In this document: piece after piece, positions 47,654-59,414 of the stretch
How the letters are laid out: each line of letters opens with the position of its first letter
How positions within the stretch are numbered: the stretch's first letter is position 1
Assembly: GCA_036250195.1 (NCBI GenBank)
Contig: JAVHZZ010000010.1
Location: forward strand, 107,096,278 to 107,160,277
Length of the DNA: 64,000 nt
Direction: 5' to 3'
Source: Mixophyes australis
Lineage: Eukaryota > Chordata > Amphibia > Anura > Limnodynastidae
The notes under the pieces: model-generated
What the model was told of the DNA's origin: nothing
Seen by the model: only the letters and a program-made list of their open reading frames with translations
Databases searched by the model: none
Position numbers and translations under genes: made by a program

Positions 47654-48358
47654 TAAAGCTGGGTACACACTACACAGTTTTCATCCAATAATCTGCTAAA
47701 TCAGCCGACATACGACCGCTCATTCAAAAGTCGGGTCAGTGTGTGCAGTGACACGATGGCCTTATCTGTGTGGAGTTTGTATGTTCTCTCTGTGTTTGCG
47801 TGGGTTTCCTCCGGGTGCTCCGGTTTCCTCCCACACTCCAAAAACATACTAGTAGGTTAATTGGCTGCTATCAAAATTGACCCTAGTCTCTCTCTGTCTG
47901 TCCGTCTGTGTGTGTATATATTAGGGAATTTAGACTGTAAGCTCCAATGGGGCAGGGACTGATGTGAATGAGTTTTCTGTACAGCGCTGCGGAATCAGTG
48001 GCGCTTTATAAATAGATGATGATGATGATGATGATGGTCGAAAGTCTGCCAAATGGACGATTGTCTCCTCATTTGGTTGGTCGTACCGTTTAATATTTTC
48101 GTTCCAATCTCGTTTCCGTTGTGTAGTGTGTATAAACTGCCGACCGATCCACAACAGTGAGTACAAAATTACAGTCATTGCTCACGACAACATGGCTGTA
48201 AAAAGCCGCTAAAGGGACGTCCGCTCTTCCCTTTATCGTCCTAAACAAGGCTCGTGTGTATGCAGTCCATGGACCGAGCGATCGGACCATCGATCGCATG
48301 TAAAATCGCTCAGGCATAAAAAGTTGGTTGAAATTTCTGTAGTGTGTACCCAGCTTTA
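47654..48358. mobile_element. TIR element family C, with a nested V-SINE
   Basis: The perfect 21-bp terminal inverted repeats at 47654-47674 (TAAAGCTGGGTACACACT and on) and 48338-48358 define the element. A V-SINE (47756-48036) sits inside it, so the element was about 424 bp before that insertion. No coding capacity is seen. A relative is at 27212-27713. Confidence 0.92.
47756..48036 (+). mobile_element. V-SINE-type SINE nested in family C element, 5'-truncated
   Basis: It starts within the segment after the B box (GGCCTTATCTGTGTGGAGTT), has the whole central domain and ends with GATGATGATGATG. GATGG stands at both junctions and may be part of the target duplication. Confidence 0.88.
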
Positions 48359-51165
48359 CAATCTGCTTTGGACAGATTTTGACTGAGCATAATAAATGGA
48401 TGATGATGGAAGAGGATATATGATGATTGCTTGTTATAGGTCCCTGCACAGCATTGTGCTCATGTTAACCCAGTCCCATAATCTACGTCACTTTAAAAAG
48501 ATGTCATGTGACCCAGGTGGGCAGGGCCTGTTTAGTGGTTACATATGGAAATCCCATGAAAAAAAAAAAGAAGATATTCTCATTAGGTCCAACTAGATCT
48601 GTGACTAGTTCAGGCACACATACCAGACCAAATTGTATAGATTTGTGTTTTCAGTGATTGTTTTCTCTTTTTGGCTGATTACCTACATCAGCCGATCAGA
48701 TTGGTCATTCTGCCCTGTTTGACTTTTGATACTTCACAACAATCTTGTTCTCGACCACTTACAGACCTCCCAAACCACGCCCCTAAATGGAAAAGCCACA
48801 CCCCTCAATAAGAGCCACACCCCTTTCAGTGGCCAGAAATTGAGAACATTGGTAGGTATGCACTGACTGTATGTTGCAATGTTAATAGACCACTATAGCC
48901 AATGAAATCTGCTTGTGTGTGCCCAGCCTTATACTGGCAGGGTGAGCCTGCGCCAGCCTCTCCTCTCCCCTCTAACTGGGTCATTAAAATCCTGGGAAGA
49001 TTAGTAAATACCTGAAGGATTTCTCACAGCCTAATGATATTTCCACAGCTGCCATTTACGGGGCTGAGCAGCGGACGAGTTTAAAATGATTTTTCTAGGA
49101 TATTTGAAGCCGTGATATTTGCTTTTGGCTCAGAGTGAACGGTAATTATCTGCAGTGTTGTTACCACAGAAACGGACCCTTTCATGTTTGGGTTGTTCTG
49201 CGCTGACCTCATAACACCAGAATATTTTCAGCTGTCACGTGTATGGGTTTGCTAGATTGCATGCTAATTAATCTGCCCCTTCCTGAGGAATACATGGCAC
49301 AATTATGTTAGAAAGGGAGATGAACAATTTGGAGCGTTGACCGGTGCTGTTGATCTGGGTCTGGGGCATATGAGGTAGCTGTCTAGGACACTCTGATATC
49401 CTGAACATCTGATTCTGGCTGCAGATTCAGATATTTAAGCATGTAGAAGGTAAAGACAGGGACTGTAAGCTACATTGCATTGGTACATTACCTGATGGGA
49501 GAATGCTGTGCGTCTGACGTGGATCATATGTCATATAACCGCAGTTTAAATGCGCTGTAAGTATTTACCAATGTGTCCAGAACCCCCACTGAAATTAATG
49601 GGCTATTGAAGTGAATGTGAGAAACTCTGTACATTAAATAAATAAAATTGGTCAGTGCTCCCCTCCCCAAAAACACCCCCCCCCCAAAAAAAAAAGAACA
49701 CTCTACACTGAAAGTGCCATAGCTGTGTATTAAGGTAATGACAAATATCCTATACTATAATACTTTCCCCTATTCCATCATAATACAATTTAAATAAAAT
49801 ACACAATTGTTAAACATAAACGTCCCAAACATTCACCTATTAAGAGTTAAAATGATTATTCCTGTATTCCAAGACTGCATCCTCTTTGTAATAAATAAGA
49901 AATGTTCTTTATTTGAAATTCTTGGAACATAAAAGAACATAACGCAAGATACGAGCCGCTTCACTCGCGACCCTGCTGCCCTTAGCCACCCAGCCAATCA
50001 CAAGTGGTGCCCACGCTAACTGTGATGTGATTGGCTGGCGGTAAAGAAACTCCTGTTGATTTCTTTCTTTGTGTGCACATCAAATGTAGTGAATCTCTAT
50101 AGATGTAAGAGGGGAGGGAGCAAATTAGCAAGGCTGGGGAGTTCTTTCATCTCAATGGCACATTCATTTCAATGGGGTTTCTACATGTAGTGCAGCAACT
50201 CCATTGAAATGAATGGACCATTTGAATGAATCATGAATGGGTCATTGGCATATGAAAAAATACAGCGCAATGCTGGTTAAATTGCTCATGCCAACCCCAA
50301 GTGGTTATGTACACAACTATATAAAATATTTTTTGCTGCCTATTGCATAAAATCTAAAAGCTGCCAAGACCTTCACAGCTCTCCCTGTATTCACGTTATA
50401 CAGTCAGATATTCATATCAAACCTATACAGGTGTGTTTAATATTAATGGTTCATGTCTAGACACGGAACTGCGAAATCTCCCCAGGTAATATTTTCATAG
50501 CTGGAGTGTTGCCATTCAGACTGTTTGGAGAATTTTGAGAGAGAGGGCAAAAAAACATATTTCTCTAGGGTTATATTCAGCATTTAATGAAAATGTAATA
50601 ATTTCAGATGTCTGTGTTCCAGCTGTTTAGTATTTTATATTGCTGGATCTGTCTGCTTAACCCGGGCAAATAAAGGAAATACATGTCAGGAAATATTAAA
50701 TTCTTGTTCTTCTTCTGTCGGGAGAGCTTCAAACTTCGCAAAAAAACAAACTAACAGGTGAGCACAAGAACCACCCTAGGATAAAAAATAAATAAAAATG
50801 TTGAGCTATTATTTAAGAGTCACACCCGCCCCCCCAAATAATACTTGCGCCTTCTTCCTGGTGGGGAAGTCTAGCGGCAAGAGCTGCGCAAATTGCGTCA
50901 TTTTGGCTCTTCCCATGGCAAAATGCTTTGATTGCATCATTGAACCCCCTCGTCCCGCTCACTTCACTAGAAAGTGGGTGGTATTTTGTCATATGAGCAA
51001 ATATATATATCTAGAAAATATATTTATAAATAAATATATATTTATTTATATTTCAGGACATAATTCCTTCCCCCATCTTTTCAATGACCTTTCATCCCAG
51101 AATGACCACTTTGTGGTGAAACTTTGCCCACTTTTATATAAGCTCCGTCCCAACTTCTGGATATC
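48359..51165. other. Intronic stretch, no exon seen
   Basis: GC-rich fragments at 48770-48850 (CACACCCCTTTCAGTGGCC) and 50860-51000 (GCAAATTGCGTCATTTTGGC) may be old MITE pieces. A short hairpin lies at 50161-50215. No coding exon was recognised. Confidence 0.45.
50161..50215. repeat. Short inverted repeat (19-bp arms, 17-nt loop)
   Basis: CATTCATTTCAATGGGGTT is answered by AACTCCATTGAAATGAATG, 18 of 19 paired. It could be the core of a small foldback element. Confidence 0.85.
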
Positions 51166-51990
51166 GTCATCATTTATTTATATAGCGCCAACATATTCCG
51201 TAGCGCTTTACAATTGGGGACAAACATAGTAAACTAATAAACAAACTGGGTAAAACAGACAAAGAGGTGAGAAGGCCCTGCTCGCAAGCTTACAATCTAT
51301 GGGACAATGGGAGATTGACACATGAGGTTAAGTCTACATTTTGCATTTCGGTCCAGCCAGACTGCAAAGGTAAAAGTGACTCATAAGCTAAATGATCCTG
51401 TCACACAACAATGTTGGTCAGGGGGTAGTTGTGTTGTGTGAAATTGTGTAACGGGTGGTGATAGGGTAAGGTAGTGAGGTTAAGAGGGTGTTTGAGGAAT
51501 ATTATAAGCTTGTCTGAAGAGGTGGGTTTTCAGAGAACGCTTGATAGCTTGTAGACCAGAAGAGAGTCTTACTGTGCGAGGGAGAGAATTCCATAGAGTG
51601 GGTGCAGCCCAGAAAAAGTCCTGTAATCAGGAATGGGAGGATGTAATGAGTGTGGATGAGAGACGTAGAACTTGTGTAGAACGGAGTTGCCGAGTTGGGA
51701 GATATTTTGAGACAAGAGAGGAGATGTATGTCGGTGCAGCTTTGTAGATGTCCTTTGCAAGGAAAATCAGTCTTGCAGAATAGATTGTAGGGGTTTGAGT
51801 CTGTTTTGGGGAAGACCAGTAAGGAGGGAATTGCAATAGTCAATGCGGGAGATAAGTGCATGAATTAAGGCTTTTCCACCAAAATCAGTACAGTTGTGAG
51901 GTATACAGACAATTACAGGGAAGAGGCAAGAATTTACGATTCTAGGGACCGCTATGGGTGTCGCCCTAAGACACTCAAACATGCAGTATG
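51166..51990 (-). mobile_element. L2-like LINE 3' fragment
   Basis: On the minus strand the tail is CAATTGTAAAGCGCTACGGA, ATATGTTGGCGCTATATAAA and TAAATGATGACGAT. The coding part reads ALISRIDYCNSLLTGLPQNR followed by LKPLQSI, the same L2-like reverse transcriptase end as at 32798-33277. Frameshifts break the rest. It is truncated at its 5' side near 51890-51990. Confidence 0.85.
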
Positions 51991-53482
51991 TGACTGAGAC
52001 ATTTTTGGGCTGAGAATCTGTTCATTGAGGTCATTGTGAGCACGGATGAGCCAAGAGGAACTTTATATAAAGAGACAGTTATGTCCCGAACGTGACCGTC
52101 TCCCTGTCTCCATTTTCAGCCAATGTTGAATACAGATAGGACCGTTTATAAAATGAAAACGATGCCAAGGTTTTTTAATAGATCGCCTTAATAGCCTCCT
52201 GAAATAATTAGTTTAGGAGCAATCCTCAGGGTTGGATTTCAAATTGCAGATTTTTATATATCTATCTGCCGGTGCCCAAAGCAGGAGATGTGTGCGTTGG
52301 TCCGTTCAGACGCTCTACAGATTGCATGGGCCCCTGGAGTGTGGCTGTAGAGAAGTGATCTGCCCCCCTCATCGTCTTCATCTTGCCGGTTCTATTCATA
52401 GCCAAAATCGAGGACTTGTTTTCATGCTCTTTGACTTTGCAGCTGTGTCCATCCCAGACGCGGCTCTCAGTAGTGCTTTGGCAGCATGCTGTGACCATTA
52501 GGAATATCTGCCCCTCTGCTCAGATGACGGATGGAAATCGGAAGTGTTAACATCACTCTTTTGAGCCCCTGTAAGCTCAGCAGGACCAGTTTGATGATCT
52601 CTCTGCTGTACTGTGTGTGTCCTTTTAGACCCATGGCTCTCCAGCTGTCATGGAGCTATGCCTGGCAGGGCACAGGGCATGATGGAACTTGTAGTTCCAC
52701 AACAACTGACGAGCCACAGGTTGTCTCTACCTCCTATCGACCATCTCCACATTGCTTCACAAGTACACAGCAGCTCGGCCAAATGACATAACCCCTCCTA
52801 AAAATCTCTGGTGACTTGAATTGGACACGTGTGAGTCTACTTATAACAATTGAATTCTGCAGAGTTTTCTTAACTGTAAACCTGCAATTAAATAGTCAAT
52901 ATTCTTAAATGAGATTTTCTCCATAGACGCGCTACATAAATCGTGAGCAGTGAATTAGCCGCCGGTCCTCTGGAACAAGACATGGAGCCAGTAGGGAAAC
53001 AGGGGTAGGAAGCTTTCAAATATTTTCACATTCTTTTGCAGCTTTAAACTGTCCCACAGGTCCTGACATGCTCGGAAACTGAAGAGGAAACTTAGCAAGT
53101 TCTCAATATGATATTGGAGCTTTGCTTTAACTATTCTGCTCTCACTGCTCTATGCTGTGACCCCCTAAATGTCAAGATTGACGGGACAAAAGGTGTGTAT
53201 GTTAGAAACGACAGGCGTGTGTCATCGCAAGGCTCCTTACGACATGATGTATTGGACGGATGTTTGACAGTAGATGTAGGAATTAAATGCACAAAAGTTT
53301 GTCAGGTTTGAGGGATTGCTGGGTGCAATGATTGAAAAAAAAAATATATTTTTGGATACTGGATACATTGTTGATAACCTTACTCATAAGCCCTGTTGGC
53401 AGCCGTTTATGATTCAATGGACTTTATTTTATCTCCTTTTGTTTGATTATACTTTTATGGCAAAAAAAAGAAAATCGGAGAA
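51991..53482. other. Intronic stretch, no exon seen
   Basis: Apart from the small foldback at 52630-52733 nothing was recognised. The 89-codon frame at 52232-52501 shows no domain. Confidence 0.45.
52630..52733. mobile_element. Small foldback element
   Basis: CCCATGGCTCTCCAGCTGTC at the left pairs imperfectly with ACAACTGACGAGCCACAGGT at the right, and the middle has GGCATGATGGAACTTGTAGT. The arms of about 40 bases have many mismatches, so it is an old copy of a small MITE. Confidence 0.6.
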
Positions 53483-53589
53483 TCATCAGCACCATTTATT
53501 TATATAGCGCCACTGATTCCGCAGCGCTGTACAGAGAACTCGCTCACATCAGTCCCTGCCCCATTGGAGCTTACAGTCTACATTCCCTA

Positions 53590-53638
<49 letters not shown>

Positions 53639-53832
53639 GGTCAATTTTGATAGCAGCCAATTAACCTACCAGTATGTTTTTGGAGTGTGGGAGGAAACCG
53701 GAGCACCCGGAGGAAACCCACGCAAACACAGGGAGAACGTACAAACTCCACACAGATAAGGCCATGGTCGGGAATTGAACTTGTGATCCCAGTGCTGTGA
53801 GGCAGAAGTGCTAACCACTGAGCCACTGTGCT
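53483..53832 (-). mobile_element. V-SINE-type SINE, full length, with (CA)n
   Basis: On the minus strand the head, central domain (TTTCCTCCGGGTGCTCCGGT) and tail are all present. The GT-rich spacer has expanded to a (GT)n run (53592-53634), showing that V-SINEs seed microsatellites here. Confidence 0.9.
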
Positions 53833-54353
53833 GGTATTATCCATTATCTTTGTTGTCTTTGAGAGACATGGGCTAGAAAAAACTGAGATGATAGAATTTA
53901 TGTAAAGTTGGTTATTTTTAACCAAATTGACTCGGTATTGTCCTGTGGATAATGTCATTCCATAGGATATATGAAAAAACCCACTTCCGTATTGGATTTG
54001 ATTGGGCAGAACGAGAAACCAGGTTGACCAATGACGCCATCTGTGAATGTTGGGGGGTGTTAAGGTTATCAGGACATAGGTACACCCATTGATCCAGCAG
54101 TTTAGCGGTTCTCCCATCTGTGGGCAGGTTAAGTCCATTTAAAATTCCATTTGGTCATGTGGTCAAAACCAATACTTGTCCCATTTATAGATCAGCAATA
54201 AATCTCCTGTAGTATTGGACACTGTAGGCCAATCCTCAAGAGCTACCAGCAGTGCATGGTTTCAGAATTTCTTTATTCACACACAGGTTCATCTATATCG
54301 GATCTCGCAGGTTTTGGATTCCATAAGTACCTTCCTCCCCAGGAGATCCAGCA
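53833..54353. other. Intronic stretch, no exon seen
   Basis: Nothing was recognised. The 165-codon frame at 53641-54138 (minus) runs out of the V-SINE and is not a gene. Confidence 0.5.
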
Positions 54354-54560
54354 CCATTGCTCACACAGAAACAGGGGTAGCAGTGTTCTTGTCACTCTCC
54401 AGTCTCCAGTGACATTGCTCAGTGCCATTGCTCACACAGAAACAGGAGGGGTAGCAGTGTTCTTGTCACTCTCCAGTCTCCAGTGATATTGCTCAGTGCC
54501 ATTGCTCACACAGAAACAGGAGGGGTAGCAGTGTTATTGTTAGCTGACAAAAATTTACTG
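54354..54560. repeat. 71-74 bp tandem repeat, about 2.7 copies
   Basis: CCATTGCTCACACAGAAACA starts at 54354, 54425 and 54499. Each unit also has AGCAGTGTTCTTGTCACTCT and CCAGTCTCCAGTGA. Confidence 0.92.
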
Positions 54561-54599
54561 AAAATGACTGAAAATTAATGTTATTGAGGTTAATATTAA

Positions 54600-54780
54600 T
54601 GTAGGAACAAAAAAAAAAGCCAAATTTCTGTGTTTTTTTTTTTAGAAAAAAAAATAGGGATCCAAAACCAAATCACACGAGGGCGGTTTTGCCAAAACCA
54701 TAACACGAAGTTAGTCCAGATCCAAAACCAAAACATGGGGGTCAGTGAACATATCTAGTCTAAAGATAAATCCTGAAAAC
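54600..54780. mobile_element. Interspersed repeat tail of unknown class
   Basis: Poly-A and poly-T runs are followed by GATCCAAAACCAAATCACAC, GAGGGCGGTTTTGCCAAAAC and AGATCCAAAACCAAAACATG. The repeated CCAAAACCAAA phrasing is familiar from frog interspersed repeats, but I cannot name the family. Confidence 0.45.
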
Positions 54781-54789
54781 ATGACCTGC

Positions 54790-56059
54790 TAGCAGGTTTT
54801 GATGACCTGGTTTGAGCTCCTCCGCTGTAAGCTGTCATTAGTTAATTTGTTTTCTATTGGTGGTATAAATCTTTCTGACTTTATTCATAATGTGACCTAC
54901 TTTCATATGCACTCAGTTCGTTAAATAGACTCTTATGCTCAGGACGAGAGTATTAATTCGGCCTTCCCTCCTTTCCGTTTTTGAGAGCTGAAGATAATTA
55001 ATCTCTTTGGTGAGAAACCGGTGGAGTGTACACAGCTGTATATGTCCAAGGCAGATGGCGAAATGCGTCGTGCAGTAGTAGGTCACGCCCACTGCTCCAT
55101 CATCGGTGTTGTTGAAATGCCCATGTCTATTTCATCCTTGTTTTCACCCATAGAGATCAACAATCTTTATGTGATTTCCTATCTCCCCATTAAGCTGTCA
55201 AAAAATAGAACAGAGGAGAAGTTAAGAAATTAATTAATTCCCGTTCTCAAGGTCCATAGATAATTCTTTGTGTTCTTTTTTGTGGTTTATCTGTCAATGC
55301 GTTAGTTATATTTCTTAAACACATTTATTTATTTTTTCTTTATATATGTTTGTTTGTTACTGTATCTAATTACTGCATCCAAATAATTGCTGATGTTGTT
55401 GTTTTGTAGCTTTTTTTTTTTTATCCTGTAAGATTCCAAAGATCGCCAGGGAGTTGCTTTGTTCTTTTAAAAATAGTCACAAACTTCTCTTTCTATTTCT
55501 AGATCACTGACCGTTTTATTTTAAGGTCTTTCTCGGTTTTACAATGTACTTTATTTTTATCTGTAGCTGTAATAGAAATTTAAATTCTGAAGAAATAAAA
55601 AAAAAAGTGAAACAATTGAATCATTTAAAACGATACTGAAATGGGCAATTACTTGTTTTGCCAACAAAACGATATTTATTTAGAAGGCGTAGAGAAGAAT
55701 CGGCTTTGGCAATTAAGACCAAATAGATGCAAAACAAAACCCATCTCTTCGTACCCCTCGGTGGTGTCTCCATCTGAAGACAGTCATTAAAGATATTGTA
55801 GCTGTCCTCTGATTACGGTGCAGCTCTGGTAGCGTAATAACTTTTTGAATAATGTATGTTCCTGCGGTGGAATTGCTTTTATGTTTCCAAGCAAATACAG
55901 CTCAGTAAATTACATACTATTGTTAGAAGAAACGTGTCTCAAAATTAAAATACACTAAATTGTGCAAATTGAATCTGTATTTTCACAATTGATCTGCCTC
56001 CATTGTAACACAATCACATTCCAGTCACTTACTAAATATATCTATATATTAATATAAAT
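54790..56059. other. Intronic stretch, no exon seen
   Basis: AT-rich; nothing was recognised. Confidence 0.45.
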
Positions 56060-56270
56060 CATACTTGCCAACTCTTGGCATTAGCTTTCCGGGAGGTCCG
56101 AGGGGCAGGTGGGGGCGGAGCTCGGAGAATTGCGTCACTAAGCCCCACCCTCTCATTTTACCTTATGGAGCTGCCGGGATCTGGGAAGTTGTCCTGCTCT
56201 CCCTGGAGTCCGGGAGGACTCCCAGAAATTTGGGAGTCTCCCGGACATTCCGAGAGAGTAGGCAACTATG
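56060..56270. mobile_element. hAT-type MITE family D with exact 8-bp target duplication
   Basis: Termini CATACTTGCCAACTC and GAGTAGGCAACTATG are flanked on both sides by ATATAAAT (56052-56059 and 56271-56278). Confidence 0.92.
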
Positions 56271-56278
56271 ATATAAAT

Positions 56279-57109
56279 ATGACACAAGTGCCGGGTAAGT
56301 GGCAAATGGCAGGTATTTCTGTCTTATATGATTAAAACCCCAGGGAAATTGCTGGTGGCTTCAGCTGTGGGAAACGCTGGTAACGGTCCTTGGGGTATAA
56401 ATGGAGAGAGAAGGGGCCAATTCGGGTTTACCAACCAGCTAGCAAGTTGCTGGTAATCGGGAGTTGCACCTGCAAGGTGCTGATAAAAACGTTGTCAGGC
56501 AGTTTTCTCTTAGACCTGGGGAGGAGGTTGGTTGTCTCCTCAGAAGCACTATAAACGGTGACCAGTAAGTCCTGTATTTTGTATGTGTGTGGGACACAAG
56601 GTCCTTCACAGGAGAGAGGGTGTTCCTGTGTGTAAAGTTACAATCAGGACAGGCTAGGACTTTTGTTTCTGTTTATTTTTTATGCCTGGTGAATAAATCT
56701 ATCTGAGGCTACTTAAGCCAAAACACTGGACTGGTGTGATTTATCTGGCTGAAGTATGAGAAGTGCATCCGTCTAACTCCAGGAGACTGCACCGTAACCC
56801 GATTTTATGACCATATACACAGTGGGGGTATGTCATACTGTCACTTCTTCTACTACTAAATTTATTGTAACATTATCAAATTCCAGACTCTTACATTCCC
56901 ATTACAGTTTTCATACTGACACTTCTAAATTTGCACTATAGAAAAGAGAGAGAGGGTGAAGGAAGCCTACCCCATATCGACACCCACGCAGGAAACTTCG
57001 GAAGTCCTCCAGAGTTGTTAATGATTCATGGACACTTGAAATATCAGCGAGAGGCTGAACTTAATCCAATAAAGTGACCTGGTTACATAACACCCTCAGA
57101 CCAGTGCTA
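56279..57109. other. Intronic stretch, no exon seen
   Basis: Nothing was recognised. Confidence 0.45.
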
Positions 57110-57304
57110 GGGGTAAATGTATCAAGCCGAAAGTTTCTGGCGGGTTTAAAAGTGGAGATGTTGCCTATAGCAACCAATCGGATTTTAGTTATCATCTGTT
57201 TAGTGCATTCTACAAAATGACAGCTAGAATCTGATTGGTTGCTATAGGCAACATCTCCACTTTTTAAACCCGCCGCAAACTCTCCGCTTGATACATTTAC
57301 CCCC
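57110..57304. mobile_element. Foldback MITE, family B, copy 2
   Basis: It begins GGGGTAAATGTATCAAGC and ends GCTTGATACATTTACCCC, with arms holding GTGGAGATGTTGCCTATAGC. It is the longest and best preserved of the three copies. Confidence 0.92.
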
Positions 57305-57984
57305 TGGTATTGATAATGGGTTAATTTCTTATATGTATTTTCTTCAGTAATAATTTGGTATCTTACAATATGGACCTTTGACACAGACCTGTCGTCGCTG
57401 CTATGTGGAGTGTGTTTTTGCTACATACACACATGACCATTCTAACATGGAACTCTCTGCACTTCACCACCCAACAAATTGCGTGTTGTGCACGCTGGTG
57501 CGTAATAAGTCACATCCAAGAAAGATGTTCTTGCTTTTGATAATCCGCGTACTCCATAAAAGCCATTTTTCTTGCTCATTAAGGGCCATTAATCTATAGT
57601 ACTTATTTTACCTTTCTACGCCATTTATTGTCACTGTGATGTACGAGCGATGGTTCACGTTTTGACGTCTGCAAAACACAGTCTGATTAATGCAGGAATA
57701 CTTGTAATGTCAGTGAGTGGCTGCTCTTATTTCCAGCAAGTAAATGCATATTTATTGGGCAGTAATTTCTCATTCCGCACAGAGGGCTTTCAGTTATAAG
57801 AATGTGTTTTTCTGTGTATGTCAGCAACTTGCTTATTGCTCAATATAGACCTGCTCGTTTTATACGTTTACTGCACAATGCGGGTGGCAGCGGTGTGACT
57901 TTATTGCCAACGATGTAAATATGAATAATCTCTCAATTGGTGGTTTGATGAATGTTGTTGTGTTAAGATTGCTAGATAAAAGCA
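57305..57984. other. Intronic stretch, no exon seen
   Basis: Nothing was recognised. Confidence 0.45.
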
Positions 57985-58165
57985 CAGTAGTAAGCATTGC
58001 TACCTTGCAGCGCTGGTGTAATAGGTTCGATCTGTGTACAGTTTGTATGTTTTCCCCATGTTTGCGTGGCTTCCCCCTGGGTGGTCCTGGTTCCTCCCAC
58101 ACTCCAAAAACATACTAGGAGGTTAATTGGCTTCTGATGAAATCAACCCTAGTCTGTGTGGTAAG
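57985..58165 (+). mobile_element. V-SINE-type SINE, 5' part
   Basis: A diverged head and central domain (GTTTGTATGTTTTCCCCATG, CACACTCCAAAAACATACTA) break off just before the next SINE in the opposite direction. Confidence 0.75.
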
Positions 58166-58169
58166 GAAT

Positions 58170-58524
58170 ATCATCATTATCCATCATCATCCATCCATCA
58201 TCCATCATCCATTTATATAGCGCTACTAATTCCGCAGGGCTGTACAGAGAACTCACTCACTTCAGTCCCTGCCCCATTGGGCTTACAATTTAAATCCCGT
58301 AACATACACACACACACAGACTGAGAGAAACTAAGGTCAATTTAATAGCAGCCTATTAACCTACTAGTATGTATTTGGAGTGTGGGAGGAAACCGGAGCA
58401 CCCGGAGGAAACCCATGCAAACACTGGGAGAACATACAAACTACACACAGATAAAGCCATGGTCGGGAATCGAACTTATGACCCCAGTGCTGTGAGCCAG
58501 AAATGTTAACCACTGAGAAACCTA
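58170..58524 (-). mobile_element. V-SINE-type SINE, inserted between two plus-strand pieces
   Basis: A complete minus-strand copy with a (CATC)n-type tail (CATCATCCATCCATCATCCA), the central domain and tRNA-like head (ending CCACTGAGAAAC on the plus strand). It separates plus-strand SINE parts on both sides. Confidence 0.85.
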
Positions 58525-58700
58525 CATACTGGTAGGTTAATTGGCTGCTATAAAAAAAATAAAAAATGACCCTAGTCTCTCTCTCTCTCTGTGTGTATGT
58601 TAGGGAAATTAGACTGTAAGCTCCAATGGGACAGGGACTGATCTGAGTGAGTTCTCTGTACAGCGCTGCGGAATCAGTGGCGCTATATAAATGGTGATGA
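58525..58700 (+). mobile_element. V-SINE-type SINE, 3' part
   Basis: It resumes at CATACTGGTAGGTTAATTGG, then CTGTAAGCTCCAATGGGACA and the tail CGCTATATAAATGGTGATGA. It overlaps the left piece by about 30 bases of SINE sequence, so the two may be separate insertions and not one split copy. Confidence 0.75.
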
Positions 58701-59254
58701 TGAAGAGAGTAATTCTTAGTTCATACCCTTTGGCAATTCCTTCGTCTTCCTTTTCTCTCTTTTAAAGGGGGGTGTCCGCAAGTCCTTCATTTATACAAAC
58801 ACATGGCGAAGGATTGAGTTTTCCTATTGATGAGGACAGGTTCATTAATGAGTATTTAATTTGTGGTTTGGAAGCAGAGGCGTTTTGTCTCTTTGTATTG
58901 ACTCTGAGCAGATCGAGCTCTACAGCCGGGTCCTGCCATACATCCTGGTGATAATAGCCGGGAGAAGATTAAAGTCCGAATTGTTCAAGGCACCGAACGG
59001 CCTCGGAACCCAGGTCTCTCCTCCGGGCGGTACGTGGGCCTTGATGGGAAGAAAGGTTTGATTTGGTTAAAGAAAACCCAACAACCGCCCAGAGTAAAGC
59101 AATCGTTTCATAGGCTGACCCAATGTCCGTGAGCCTATCAACGCCGTAGGATCTAGTGACATCACTGAACCATAAGACAACATGTGATGTCACTAGCTTA
59201 TAGCGAATTGATAGGTTCAGCCAGGCAATCAGGTACAGTTTACTAGAACATACA
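58701..59254. other. Intronic stretch, no exon seen
   Basis: Nothing was recognised. The 112-codon minus frame at 58969-59307 overlaps the MITE and has no domain. Confidence 0.45.
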
Positions 59255-59414
59255 GCGGCAGATTTATCAAACCTAAAACGGAAAAGTGGAGGTGTTGCCC
59301 ATAGCAACCAATCAGATTCTAGTTATCACTGTTCTAGAATGTAGTAGATAAGTGATAGCTAGAATCTGACTGGTTGCTATGGGCAACACCTCCAGTTTTA
59401 AGTCAATCTACCCC
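59255..59414. mobile_element. Foldback MITE, family B, copy 3
   Basis: Arms hold GTGGAGGTGTTGCCCATAGC and its inverse, with CAGATTCTAG near the centre. The left end is decayed (GGCAGATTTATC), the right end is ATCTACCCC. Confidence 0.85.

Noticed and set aside
48770..48870. A further MITE with CACACCCC-rich interior
   Set aside because: Some similarity to 18324-18420 was noticed, but neither ends nor a target duplication could be set, so no element is called.
57110..57304. PIF/Harbinger assignment of foldback family B from 3-bp target duplications
   Set aside because: The flanks of this best copy (CTA and TGG) do not match, and TCA/TTA at 8182-8355 is only 2 of 3, so the superfamily is left open.
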